From Megachile rotundata (taxonomy: Eukaryota > Arthropoda > Insecta > Hymenoptera > Megachilidae), in contig NC_134984.1 of the NCBI RefSeq assembly GCF_050947335.1, positions 14,923,926-14,987,925 on the forward strand: 64,000 nt of DNA. Reading direction: 5' to 3'. A program made the translations under genes and the position numbers. Under the pieces are notes generated by a model. It did no database searches and was not told the origin of the DNA. It saw nothing but the letters and a program-made list of their open reading frames with translations. Shown piece after piece: positions 1-13,900 of the stretch; the first letter of the stretch is position 1, and each line of letters begins with the position of its first letter.

Positions 1-3000
1 ATATCGAATTCCGACACTAACTAATTCCACTTAGCGATTGTTTCTTACAAAGTCAGCATCTTCGTCGAATGATTCAATTATCGTTAATCAACATTGGGTA
101 CGTACGATTCACAGAAAAATGTAGCGATATCGGAAAGAACTTTGATTTGAGCGTGAAATCGCTTTGTCTTATGCTTCGACAAACGTTGAACGTAAGATCG
201 AAAACTAAACAGCGTTACGTGTAGGCGTATACACGAGTATGCATCGATATTGCACTTTATAGTACATGTATATAATCGGACTCTTCGTTATTGTTGCAAT
301 ATCAAAGTTGAAGACGCAAAATCGATAGAATCGTACGAATCGATATTATAGACTGAAATAACTGCAAAAATAAAGTTTAGTTCCGTTATTATTTCCCATT
401 TCGTCGACTTCTAATCCAAACCGCTATGCAAAGGACGTATATTCATTTTTTTCTTTTGCTCCTTCTTTTTTCTCTCGTTTCTTCAGTTCTCGCTTCTTTT
501 TTCCATTTGTCTTTTTTTCTTTTAAGCTAAAGTTAATTATCTCGGTAAATATTTATTACCTCTTTACAAAAATCAATTCTTAAACTTATACAGGGTGGCT
601 CGATGCAAATTCACAATATCTTCAAGTCGGATAACGTCGTCAAATGAACAGACCAAAACTGATATGCTTCCAAGGGACAATTCAAGCTAATTGCTCCTCT
701 ATTCCCCACGGTCTTCGTTTAACCTAATCTCTTCATTCGCTATTCAAGCAGTTCGACCAGCATTTTATTCGACGAATTTTATTTATCTTCGAAAAATGGT
801 ATAGGAACAGATTATTCTGAATTTGGCCACCCGAGTAACTCGACTGTGCACTTTCACATTGGCGTAATTAGGTAGAACAATTATGACCAATTGATACAGG
901 TGGCATACTTACATTTAAAAACTATATTATATTATATTACAATTTAGAAATTTGGAAATTCAACAATTTAGAAATTTAGTAAGTTTGATTTCAAATTTAG
1001 AAATTTGATTAGGTGAATAATTGGAAGTTTGAGAATTTGGGGATATGGGAACTTGGAAGTTTAGAAGTTTGAGAATATAGAAATTAAGGAACTTGAAAAT
1101 TTAGAAGTTTAGAAATTCATCTTACATCACACAATGGCAAACACTTCTCCCTCAACGTTATGAAATCTTAAACAATGTACATTACAAAACAAAATTCTTT
1201 TTACTATTTTAATTTTATTAGATTTTAATACGTATATTCTTTATCCTAAATAAAATAAATTATTTAGTTGTGTAACTGTTTATATAAAAAATAAATATTT
1301 ATAAAATGCAATATGTAAACACAGGAAAACAATAATGTTATGTGAAATTGTGATAGTTTGGTCTCCCTAAAGAAAAATCCTAGTTACGCCAATGCGCTTC
1401 CACCATCACGTTATACTGAAAGATGGTATGTGAAATAAATTTGGCATGCTTCACAAGCGTTGTTCGCATCATATTTCTTGGACAAATATAACGTATGACG
1501 AGCAACAACACATCCGCCAACGTAGGCCAACCGTTATACATATGATCGCATACCACCTTCGTTTTATTATCTTTTTTTACAACCGATAGAAGTCGTTATA
1601 CATAATTGGAACATTACGATTCGAAAGAAAGTACAGTGTTTGTCTGAACGAAGAAAACGTACAATATGTATATATACTCTTCAATATCTGTGAATTCGTA
1701 TCAAGTCAGGTTTCACACGCGATGTGTCAATGGTTTCCTTCTCATTTTAACGACTATATGCTATAGGTACATAATGTATAGTTAATTTGATAGGTATACA
1801 TGTATATATCTATGTATATATTCTGTTCATATATTACACACACACGTACACACATGCGCACACGAACATTATTATTAACGCATTGATGCTATGCTTTTGT
1901 TGTATCCATAGACATTACGGTTAATTGCTATCATTTTAATATATCTAAAATATTTTTAACACTTAGCAATGCGCGAATGTGTGTGCCTGTGTATACATAC
2001 TTTTATCGGCTCGTTCTTTCACCGGAGTTGCGTGAGACAAACTGTATTTCGTTAAATAGGAAGGCAGCTGCTTCACGTGCGCTTAGGAATGCAAGGATAT
2101 AGAGTGTTTGCGCATACGCTTAATTTATTTCTCGCAAAATTATCGTTAAATAAATGAATCTTATTATTAAATCGCAGAAGTTAGCACACTGGCGAGCACG
2201 GCTTCCTTAGGAAAAATAGCGATGCGAGGAAAAGAGTACATTTTATAAATTTTTAGAAACCTTCAAATTGAGGGATTTTCAAATTTGTAAACATTCAATT
2301 ACAAATTTTCACATATAGAAATTTTTTAATTTACTAACTTAGAAATTTCTAAAATTCACGTTTGAATTTTTAAAATTGAAGGTAAATGATGGGATGTCTT
2401 TCCCTCACAATTATTCTTAACCAAAGGAAGTCTACATCCAAGTGTACAACGTCCACAGAAATTAGTAAAAAGTTAAAGCATCTTAAACCGTTGGTTATCA
2501 CCGCAATACTTGCACTAAGGCTAAATATAACGCTAGTCGATAAGAAGAAAGTAAAGAACTATATAATTTAATAAAAACGTGCAAATTTTATTGAAAGCTA
2601 TGCTTTCCCACGCGACCCTGGCTAAAGTGCAGCCTACTACCATTTGACCATATACAAATATATAAGCATTAAACATGTAATATATTATCGTTATAATATA
2701 TATAATATATATTAATACATATATATTATATATAATATATATAATATTATAATATATATTAATATCCTAAGATAATTATTGTATGAACCATCTTTCGAAA
2801 AAGAATGATGAAATTAAAAAGAAAATAAAGGAGAGAAACTCTTGCATTAAATAGTCGCCACTTATTCGACCTAAATCGGAGGTACTAATTGCCACTCAAA
2901 AAAACTCCAGTTAACTGTTCCTCTTATTCGACAGCCTCGGCGTGACTCTTTTCGATTCGTTCGCGTTTCAGATGAACGTCACTCGGCCAAGTCGAACAAA

Positions 3001-4207
3001 GCTATCGAATATTTTCCGTGCATACATCCAGACAGCACCTCGGATAAGATAGTGGACTCTCGTATGGAATGATAAAATATCTTGCTCCTTTGTTAAACTT
3101 TAGATACGTTCATGATTTCTTTTTTTTTCTTTAATCTCTTAAGTATAAAGTTGTATAATCTAAGTAGACGTTAAGTACTGAAAGGTCGCTGAAAAAATCA
3201 GGCAGTGGGAATCGAACGGAGATGAAAAAACAGCTGCATCACGAAGGTGAACGTGCATCGATTGCCGTTCTGATATTTTTAAGAGTGTCATAGCGTTAAT
3301 AACCTCTTTCGCGTATAGTGCTAGGTAGTATGCCCTTTTTTTGTCTTTTTTTCATTTTTGCTTTTTTAAATCGGATTATACATTTATGTTGCCACTGTGC
3401 AAGCTGCTACCGCTGCTACCACTTTTTTCACGTATTATTTAAGCTGCGTAACCTTTATTGCCATTTACTATACCTCCAAAAATATCAGAACTCAGAAATA
3501 CAGCAAAGAGCGCAACTGCACACATACCATGAACGCTTTATCGGCGAGATACTTTTCATTTCTCATTGTGTTCGCAACCCGTCGAAATCAATTAAGTATC
3601 CGTGTTCTTGATTGATTGTAATACTCTTTGAGTGATGTATGAAGTAATTGATTTCATATTGCGAGCGTTCCTTTCTGCGTTTTGTTGCTCTCAATAACAT
3701 GTAATGACAACGAAACGAAAACAACGTGTGTGAGATACTTCCGAAGACAATTTTTTTCCCCGTTTTTCATATGGCACATTGGCATGTTGTTTTCCTTTCA
3801 CATTGTCTCGTAGATAATTCTCATGGTACGAGCAGATAATAACTCATATCACTTCTATCTACTAGATGTTATATCTAATTATAACATTGCTTTATACATA
3901 TCATAAATCGTTAAATATGGTCATAGTACACCACGAGCGATATAAAGAGACGACGAAACAATGATACTGTTTTCGCAATAACCTATCTCCCTATGGACAG
4001 ATTGTATTCCATGTATCACTAAGATGTAGATTTGTATACTGCTTTCATTATTATTTTTTCTTTGTTTTGTTTCAATCTTCGGAAGAACCTCGGATCTGAA
4101 AGATATCTTACACTAACAAAATACTATGAGATTTTTGAAGAACATACGCGAGAACGGACAATTAAGACCAATTTCAAATAAAATGTTTGTAGACCAAGGT
4201 GATTCAA
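1..4207. other. 3' flank of Appl; no gene recognised
   Basis: No convincing exon is visible on either strand. The part next to 4208 should hold the Appl 3' untranslated region, but several minus-strand AATAAA hexamers occur (TTTATT on this strand, for example near 3452, 2588 and 2125) and I cannot pick the real polyadenylation site. There is a degenerate AATTTAGAAATTT array at about 940-1110 and an AT-only palindromic stretch at about 2683-2760. Short open frames at 2386-2571 and 3318-3615 lack any protein-like character. Confidence 0.5.
2683..2760. repeat. AT dinucleotide-rich palindromic stretch
   Basis: About 78 bases composed almost only of ATAATATAT/ATATTATAT permutations, self-complementary and able to form a cruciform or hairpin. 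It is probably microsatellite-like and has no evident function. Confidence 0.7.
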
Positions 4208-4913
4208 TTATTCTTTAACTTCAAAGTATTTGTATGTAGGATTTTCATATCCATTAATTTGCATGTTTGCAACATGCCGTTCCTCTGGTGTGGCTGCTTG
4301 ATCTACCTCGATGAAACCCTATTTAACAACAATTTTGATAAACGTCGAAAATAATTATAAATTAGGAGGAATTTCATAAGAGATAAATATTTAAGATCAT
4401 ATTAATAGAATTAAGTTAAGTTTTGAAGAACAGTAATTATTTGAACGTACCTGACTATGAGGGCTCCTTGCACTGCGTCTTTTGAAGACTGCAACACCTA
4501 CTACAGCAGCAGCCATGAGTGCAATTCCAGCAAACGCAAGTGTAAAGTAGACGGATCGACTTTCCCTGTGATAAGCTTCTCTCCTCACAGAGTAACCCTA
4601 TATTTATAATAAAAATAGAACGTTGTTTTTTGTTCGTTTCTCAATTTCGCTTCTTTTATTCTTCAATATTCGTTAAGTACTCTTACCGGTTCAGAATGTG
4701 AAATGTCATGCGTCATACTGTGTGCTGCCCTAATGAGTCCTTCACTGTGCATCGCAGCCACAGCTGAGGGTTGTTCTGGTTGCTGTTGAGTATCTTTGTT
4801 ATCGTTTATTGGGTCATTTTCTTCTTGCTGCGCCTGTTCAGTACGTAATTCTCCTCGTTCAGCTTTGCGTTGTTCTTTGCGTGCTCGTTCAAGTTGTTTC
4901 TGATGTTCTTTTT
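4208..4913 (-). CDS. Appl: Appl coding exons 13-15: juxtamembrane region, membrane span and intracellular domain
   Basis: Exon 4913-4687 encodes a Gln/Glu-rich, charged juxtamembrane segment. Exon 4597-4451 encodes the single membrane span (SVYFTLAFAGIALMAAAVVG, then VAVFKRR as stop-transfer). Exon 4318-4208 encodes the cytoplasmic tail GFIEVDQAATPEER... with the near-invariant GYENPTYKYFEVKE end. The NPTY motif (residues 694-697) is the docking site for PTB-domain adaptors such as X11/Mint and Fe65 in the family. The stop codon TAA is 4210-4208. Confidence 0.96.
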
Positions 4914-7900
4914 CTGGAAACAGATAAATTTCTTTCAATATGCTTTGTGAAGATTCGTTATCTTTTTTGAATTAGTATTAATTCTCAAAGTTACCTTGCT
5001 GTTTGCTGGTAACGTCAGCCTGATATTTATCTAAGATGGCTGCTTCCGCTTCTCGTGTCATCGCTAGCAGCAGTCCAGGAGTCTCATCTTTGCTCCTGAG
5101 GGCCAAAACGTAATCATCCATAAGGCGGCCAATTTTCGCGCTTAAATCAGGATACCTAAATATAACGAACGAAATCCTCCATATAGTATTCTATAAGCCA
5201 AAATACATTCCTTTTCTGCAATCTCAAGATCTAGGACGTTGATACATTGATAGTGACGTTGCACTAAACTGACACGTTACCGTTCTAGCATCAACAGACT
5301 TTGATTGGTGATTCTATCGATTTCCGCCAAGTGTTCTAACGTGGCAGGTTTTTCTCGTTGGGCTTGTTCCAAGCTGCTATCTAACAGATGTTTGTAGTGG
5401 GCAATGGTATGATGTCTATCTTTGTGCAGAGCTCGAAGAAGTTTCTGCAGACACTTCTGGATGCGATGCATCTGAACACAAAAACAACTTTATAATAAAC
5501 GTTCAAAAATTAATCAGCAAGATGCAAGTGTTTGATAAACCTACGTTTGGTGGTGTCTCGTTCAAAGCAGCAGTGTAGCAGGACATTGCTTCGTCGTTCC
5601 TTTGTTTCACCGCTTCCTGTAAGATTTATACAGTTACACGAAGTTCTCAATTTCTCTTTTTATCTTTTTTCTTCACAGCACCATTACTCACTTGCACTCT
5701 TTGCTGATGCATAGCGCTAAGTTGATGCTTCTCGGCGGCTCCACTTTCTTCCAGGGCAGCAACAGTCTCCTGGAACCGTGTGGTCATCCATCGTTTGAAC
5801 GCATCAGCAGCGATCGGATCATGCGCACGGATGTCCTGATATTTCTCCTCGAGATCACTCCAATCCTTCATCACCTGAAAACGTTGTAGCACAAAGATTT
5901 CGACACTAGTGTCCCGCGTGATTATAATTGCCCTTTGAGAAATTTCTTTACGCTTCTTCAATGTTCCTTGCAAACGCTACATTTATTGTAAACAATTTCC
6001 GCACCGATACAAATAGATTCAACAGAATCAGAAAGGGCAAGATAAGCAACACCACCCGCTTACTTTTGTCACTTTCTCCTTGTGCACCTCTTCAAGCCTC
6101 ATTTGTGCTTGCTTGTAGCTCTGGTGTTCTGAACGGGGATCAAAATGTGTCAGATACGGATCCGGTGTGCTTTGTGACTGAGAAGACTGCTGTGTGCTGG
6201 TGCTGACTGGCAACGGCATCGCAGTCGCATCTTGTTTTGGTTTCTCTATTGTTGAGATTGTTGTAGGTAACCGACTGAAACAGAACAAAATGTGATTAGC
6301 TTCACGAATAATAAAATTATTAGAATACTTTGTGTACGTAATCAGGTACCCATTTCTATATGTTAGGTATCTTATTTTACAGAACTTGAGGATGTTATAT
6401 TTTAACTTATTTGTTATTCCTTATGTATTTGTTTGAAAATAAATATGTAACCAATGTTGACTAGATAATCTCTTTCATCAATAAATTTATAAATAATAAG
6501 TGTATTTTATTATAAAATAAAAATGAACGTACAGAATACGAATAATCGTTCTAAAATAGCTTTCTCACAAAAAATGTCTGAAAGGTCTTTTTCCTCCGAT
6601 TAGGAACGAAAGGTGCTTTAAAGCTTCAGTGAGTAGCAGGATTGCCCACACAAGGATTACGGAGGATTTACCTTGTCGTGGTGTCGTAATCGTCGAGATA
6701 TTCCTCATCGCTTTCATCATCGTCAGGTTGGTCGTTAAGCACGTCCTCAGAATCAGCATCGGAATCATCTTCGTCATCCGCGTCGGCACCCATGTCATCC
6801 TCGTCATCAAGGTCATCTTCGTCCTCGTCTAGGTCCTCGTCCACACCTTTCGGAATCGGCAAATCGATCGGCTTCTTGGCTTTCATATTTTCTGTAAATT
6901 ATTCAGAAACATTACTTTTTTTATTATTTTAGTTCTGCCTTTCAGGCTTAATGACTTTATGGTTCTGTTCGCTTTTATAGTCTGATACATGTTAGAAAAG
7001 GAATGGATATTTATGAAATTATGTTTTGGTTCACTCCATCACGCTACAGATGTTAATGAAATGATAATGAAACTCCAAATTTCTATATTTTAGAATTTAG
7101 TAAATTTACTGTTCACTAAATTACTAAATTTCTAAATCGTCAAATTTTCAAATTTTCGTATCGAAAAATTCTAAATCTGTAAAAAGGTAGTCAGAGACCG
7201 AAATTACCAAGTTCCTAAATTTGATAAATTTTTAATTTTGCAAATTTCCAAATTCGATCTCCCTAAATTTCTCAACTATCAAATTTCCAGACCAGTAAAC
7301 CTCAAAAACGACGAAGTTAAAAATGTCTGTAGTTTTCAAAAATATCACAGCTCCTTAAACAAACCAAGTATACCAAAGAAGCATCTGAAAATCCGCAAAG
7401 CATAGGCTCGTCGTTTCGTTCCCCACCCTGGAAAACTCTAATTTGTCTCTGTTATGTTGAAGAGGACAAGCCGTCTTGGCTAACTAGGTTCTCGAGATGT
7501 TCCATTCTCCGAGAATAGACACGCTGATGAGCTGACTTCTCGAGTTCTGCAAAGGCAGACAAAAGCTTTGCCTGGTGTATCCTCACCGCTATCCTTTTAT
7601 CTGGGTCACGCGGTGGTTGTGATGGCAATTTTTTACGGAATATGTATCGTGTACGTCCGTTGTCACGTATCGAAAAGTCTGGATCTCTTTTTGCTACGAT
7701 AAAACGCGGGCATAACTTCCCTAGGGACAATGGTTACATGGAACATTGAGCTTAAATCATTTCTCTGTTCATATGTGAACGGTGAATTTTACGGTTTAAG
7801 GCTTTTCAGAAATTTTTAGAGGTTTGTGGTTTGAGAATTTGGGGACTTGAGGATTTAGGGATTTGGGGATTTGGGGTTTAGGGATTTGGGAATTTAGGGA

Positions 7901-10900
7901 TTTGGGAATTTAGGGATTTGGGAATTTAGGGATTTGGGAATTTAGGGATTTGGGAATATTGGGATTTGGGGATTTAGGGATTTGGGAATTTAGGGGTTTG
8001 GGAATTTAGGGGTTTGGGAATTTAGGGATTTGGGAATTTAGGGATTTGGGAATTTAGGGATTTGGGAATTTAGGGATTTAGGAATTTAGGGATTTGGGGA
8101 TTTAGGAATTTGGGAATTTAAGGATTTGGGAATTTAGGGATTTGGAAATTTAGGGATTTTGGGATCTAGGAATTTTGGAAACTAAGGATTTTGGGATCTA
8201 GAGAATTCTGGCATCTAGGGAATTCTGCAATGTAGGGTTTTTGGGATCTAGGGATTCTGGGATCTAGGGAATTGGAGATTTAGAAATTTGAAAATTCACG
8301 AATTCGCAATCTTAAAAGTTTGATAAATTTGAAAAATTAGAAATTTGGTAATTTACAAATTTGAAAACCTGAAGGTGTAGAAATGTGAAAATTTGAAGAT
8401 GTGAACATCTAAAATTTGAAGCCCTAAAAACTTGAAAATACACAGACCCAAAAATGATAAAACTTGAAGACTAAAAAATTTGAAAATTTGACCAATAAAT
8501 TTAGAAATATCTGAAATTTGAAGAGCGAGGATTCGAAACATTTATAAATTTAGAAATTTGAATGCCCACGTTATCTCATGTGTACAGAGGTCGAGAGAAA
8601 TATCAGGATTTGATCGACAACCCCGAAAAGGCCGAAACCAATCATCAGGCTCGGCTTTTTCGCGTGTTTTCACAAGCACACACACGAGCACACGCAAACA
8701 GAGGGAAAACGCTTTGGTCGGTCATCCATGAAAATTGCCGCGCTAAAAACCCTGTGCCTCGATTCTCGGCTCATTTAAAAATAACGGTATAAACAAAATA
8801 TACAAACAACTAGTTCGTAATCGTGTTTCCTCTGCGAAGAATTTCAGTAGTTTTGATTAGATACGCAAATATTCCGCAGCACGGTGCTTCTTTAAGAAAA
8901 ACGAGGACATCAACAAGGACCTCGTTAACCTTTTCAATATTAAACAAATTCACTTCTTTCTTTATGTGCATTGCGCAATTTAATCATCGCAGGTTCTTTC
9001 AGTATCTCCCTGCTTTTTCATATTTAAAATTACAATCTTGATATCGTAATATTTTCGTTATGGCCATATAAGGTGTTGATTAGAGCTCAAAATTTTGTTC
9101 GCCCTCGAAAAAGTTAGTACGACATAAAAATTTACGACTTGAATTTAAATTTTTGTGTTCAAACTCTGAGATGATTTACAACATTTTAGAGGGCGAAAAA
9201 AATTGTTGAGCCTTTAATATGTAAAACGGGGAGTTAAGACGACAGCGAGTATAATTTATAAGTATGTAAAAATCTGTGCACACGTTCGCAAATTGCATAA
9301 TCAAGAAAGTGTCCTAATATTTATGGACATTCTTCTTCTCTTTTCTTCCGGCCGTTTTGATCCTACGTCGTTTCTATCTTGCTCGCTCGTACAATCAATA
9401 ACCGTCCGTCGACGACTGCGCGCAACGTAACAACTATGGGCACTATGGTTTCTGTTCGCTCCTGCGCATCTTTTCTTTTCCGTGTACGATGCCGAGATAC
9501 CTTATAGCTAATAAACTCGATCCAATATGCTTGTCCATCGTGGGAGGGTTGTACGCCAGCCAATTCGCTATACACATTGTACATATATGCGACTATGTTT
9601 CCCTGCGTAGTTTCGAATCAATAGGAACGACCGATGAATCACCGGCCAACTTCTTGTGTCGTCTGGGGTTAGAAAACTTGAAATACTGTCTAATTAGCGG
9701 TCGAAAATGTGGGGAGGTTACGAGGGTAAAACTGTGAGTCACCGAGCTTCGCATCTTTGGGTGGCTACAAAATTATGAAGACCTATTGGGACATCTTTTT
9801 ATATTTTTGTTTGATGGCTTTGGTTTTTCATGATTTCCGTGGTAACATAGTGGTTTATCTATTAGGTTCAAGTCTAGATTGAGATAAGTTCTATTTGGAA
9901 GGGTCAGATTTGATGAGTAAGTGTGTTTTATGTTAAAATGGAATGATTATGGAGAAGATTGATTTATGAAGTTATTAGAGTGGAGTAGAAAGAGTGAATA
10001 GCTTCAAGATGGCTTTTGGAAATTTGGGAGTTTGGAGCTTCAGAATCTTGGAAATTTTGAGATTTGGAAGTCTGACAATGTAGAAACTTGGGAATTTGTA
10101 CATTTGCAAATTTTTAAGAAGTTAAATATTTTTGCAAGAAGTTGAAAATTTAGGAATTTAGAGAATTTAGAAATTTTTCAGTACAAATATTTAAAAATAT
10201 ATGAATTTTTGATTCTGAAAGCTTGGAACTCCAGAAATGAATATTTCAAAATATTACTTAAGAAAAAGAATCAAAATTTTCAGCATAACAATCAATACCT
10301 TAATTTTACTTGCACACTTTGTAACCACCCCTTTGTATTTTAGAATAATGAAAAATGTTCTGGGGTAGAAATATAATTATTGTAGTTTAAAATGTTCCAA
10401 AGGTACACACGCAAAGTATTGATATTCTTTTTGAATAATCTTGTACAGTTATTTTCTTTGAGCATTTCCAATAACGTTGATTGGAAATGGTTCAAAGCCA
10501 GTAAAATGGGAATTTTTATTGACGGCCGAACGTAGAATTAATAGATAGTGAATATATTTAAATATGTATTTCCCTCCCTGTAACCTTTCGACTACCGTTT
10601 CTTCGTTTGATGCAATGATCTCTTTAATCTGCGACATCTTGAAATTTTTATATTCATGAAATTACGTCGGGAAGCTCGACAATGGGGTAGTTATATGGAG
10701 AATAAAGGTTGGACTGCTTCTGGAAAATTAGGATTAAAAATTTGTAGATTTGCAAATTATCAAGCTTTTAAATTTCTGCAGTTGAGATTTCAGTATTTTT
10801 ACATTTCCAAATTTCTAATTTAAATCTTTGAAATTTCTATATTTTTATATTTTTAAATTATTCAAATTTCCATATTTTTTAATAATAAAAATTCTAAATT

Positions 10901-13900
10901 TCCAAGTTAAAATTCTAGATACTCTAAATTCATACAAAAGTAATAAATACAGAATAGAATTTTCGCACATAAGAATGAAGAAAAACAATTGCAAAAATAT
11001 GCCAGGTATGTCTCACTACAGCTGTAGGTCTTGACTTGACGGACATCTGTCTTTGCTCGCATTTGTAATTATAAACCTGAGTGATGTCATTATACGTTTC
11101 CTGTGATTGTTACAATGTTGCTTATTGTCGATCTGTACTATTAGACCCTTCCGGTTAGTTACAATGTCGGGAAACATAAATCAAGAACACTTGAATCTTC
11201 ATTTTAAACATTAAGTCAAATTCATTGAAAATAAATACAAGATTAAAGATTTTGTAAGACATACATTTATCAAGATTTAAATATTGTTAGTTTTATGAGA
11301 ATTAGAAAGTGGTTAAGATACAGAGTGTTTCATGTGGCAATCAGTTTAGGAGAGGCAGTGAGAAAAGTTCCTATAATCTTTATCAGATTTGACCTTGTTT
11401 CAGTGTTATAGACATTTCTGTCTACTTATCTTCTTACAAAATGTTTAAAGTGACTTTCTTTCAGACATCGCTCTGAGACATCAATCTTTATACTTGTAAA
11501 TGTAATTTTATACTTAAGGTATAACAGTTAATATCTTTTACAAAAGTTTGACTACAAATTCTAAACAAAAAACTTCTTTCACTTAAAGAAATGTCTTCAT
11601 AAAAAAAGACTGTTATAACAAATTGTTACAAATAACAAACATTGATTTTAGGAACATAACATTCATGTAGTAGTTTTATTATGTAACTGACTTAAAGGCT
11701 CCAGATACCCAAATATCATTGTATGTCGCCTATACAAAATCAATTGTACCGAGTTGAAATGTATTATGTTACTCTAACAATGGGAGAATGCCCAATCCCT
11801 GATATATAAAGAAATCAATTAAAACGAGCACAAACGGAGAACGACAAAGAACACGTTCCAAGGTAACAGACTGGCCAGACGGAGATCTGTGGCATGGATA
11901 TCACGCTACGTAATAATATTGTCCTCTTTTCTCGTCGATCGAATTACAATAACACGTACACTGCCTACTACATATTTCTCGTACACACCAAATGTTCACT
12001 TGGAAACTCAATGTTGAAATGCTCGACTCGTATCCGCATTCGTTTTCATGCTATACATACTTATTTATGAAAACTTGCGGCACTCAAGAATATTCGATCA
12101 TCAGGGTACACCTCACCATTTTTTATCATCTCGTGTATTATGAAAGACAATGATAAAAGCTTTAATTTAGTAAACGATATACGCCAATTACTGTATGCAT
12201 TTACATGAGACTTTTGTTGTATTGTCATGGATGGAACTGTAGGACTTTTGACATCGACAATGTTGACATTTGGCTGGACACCATTTAGAAATTTGGGAAA
12301 CTTGAGAACCTGAAAATTTGAAGACTTAGTTTGAAGAACAATTTGAAAATTTATAGAAGTATTAACGCTAAGTATGTTGCTGAGCTCATACAAAAAAATC
12401 TATACAAATATACAAATTTATTACAAATTTCCATAAAGAGAATATGTACTTAAGAGATCAATTGAACTACATAAAAATATATCCATATAATAAGATCAAT
12501 ACAAATATAATTTACAAATTTTCATAAAGAGAATATGTAATAAGGGAATCAATTCATGTGAATCCACTTGTATACAATGTTTCAATCTGATACATTAGCA
12601 TAATATACATAAACGTATGTAAAGAGAATTGAAATGGTGGAGGTGTACCCTGCTCTGCATAATCACCGAACATTTTTCGAGGCCAATGGTTTCTTCAGGT
12701 TTCGTTCATGCAACGCATCGCAATGGTGAGAACTCGTTTCTTCAGCACACAGAACCGTCGATGAATGAATATGGTGGTATGAGAATGTACGTACGTTACG
12801 TACCTTTCAGGTGTTTCGGGCAGCACACGAACTCGACACCGGAGAACAAGGAGATACCGCAGGGTAGTAGCATCGCGAAGCTCCTCAGGTTCATGTTTCT
12901 TTCTCTGCAGGTGTCTGCGGCGGTTGTGTTCCATCTGTAACAGAAATTCCCCGAGCACTTAAATATTTTATGCGAGATCTATGGTACACTTGGGGGCAAC
13001 GGAGCCTTCCCTTGAGACTGCAAGCTTCAAAATTTGTTAACTCTCGAAGTTTCACATATCCAATATTTTGCATTTGATCAATTGACAAATTCTTGAACGT
13101 TTGATTATTCAAATTACCAAAATACATCCTCAAATTTTCAGATTTTTAAACTTGGAAATTATAAGAACGAGACACTTTAAATTGTGCTTCTAAATTTCTA
13201 AATTCAAAGCTTTTATTCCAAGTAGTATTTTATATATTTGAATGTACAGATTTCTAATTTTGAAAATTATGTACATTGAAATTTCTAAAAGACATGACAT
13301 CCTTATTCATTTTAGTTGACAAGTGAACCGTAAACAATATCGCAGGAAAGTATATCCCACTTTAATTCTGTTACGTAGAAACTCATTGGGCCAAAACAAT
13401 AGTCAATAGTCCCCCTCCAGCAGGAAATTATCGAACTGTGAACTCCAATAAGGTGAGGCGAGTGCCAAGATGGATAGAGTTACGTGGTGACGGATAGGTA
13501 AATCGATACAATACTAGCGTTGCAGTGTGTTAGTTGATGTTTGCTTACTTACCTGTGGGATTCCCAACATTTAGTTTGATTGTGGAGGTGGTCGAAGAGG
13601 CAACCTTCTGGCACGAGTAACGCGTCACTTTGGAATGGTCCCTCTGAAAAAAAGAAATTCTCGTGAAAAGAAAGTATTGGAGATTTTCTTCAAATTAGAC
13701 ATCGAAGAGTTTGCTTTCTACAAATTAGATACCGAAGAGAATATTTTCTTCAAATTAGATAGCGTTTGTTCAAATTAGTCTGACAACAGCTTTCACGAAT
13801 TTCAAGGAAATTAGTATTATCATAGTGAAATAATATTCGTAATTTTAGCGTTGAATGGACAGCTGATTATTACGGAAAAAATGAATATAAAACTTGGAGA

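Larger units (their letters stand above)
6892..12803 (-). other. Appl: Appl intron 6 (5.9 kb)
   Basis: The intron between the E1-coding and acidic-domain exons. It contains a degenerate AAATTTCAAATTT stretch (about 7075-7310), the candidate exon at 7452-7720, a 16-bp satellite (about 7850-8165), a fold-back element (9085-9211) and an unremarkable AT-rich remainder. The open frames at 8562-8792, 9363-9584 and 12061-12393 do not look coding. Confidence 0.8.

Noticed and set aside
3181..3260. Possible tRNA-like GGGAATCGAAC motif near 3206
   Set aside because: No matching acceptor stem, D-arm or anticodon arm could be drawn around it.
7850..8165. Interstitial telomere tract because of repeated TTAGGG
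   Set aside because: TTAGGG is part of a 16-bp unit with other sequence between copies. The expected insect unit is TTAGG, and no pure run exists.
8562..8792. A 76-codon plus-strand frame in Appl intron 6
   Set aside because: Antisense to Appl, with no domain, no splice sites that extend it, and composition typical of intron sequence.
12629..12940. A 103-codon plus-strand frame, and the offset minus-strand frame at 12695-12958
   Set aside because: Both are shadows of Appl exon 6, which reads in another frame with conserved E1 residues.
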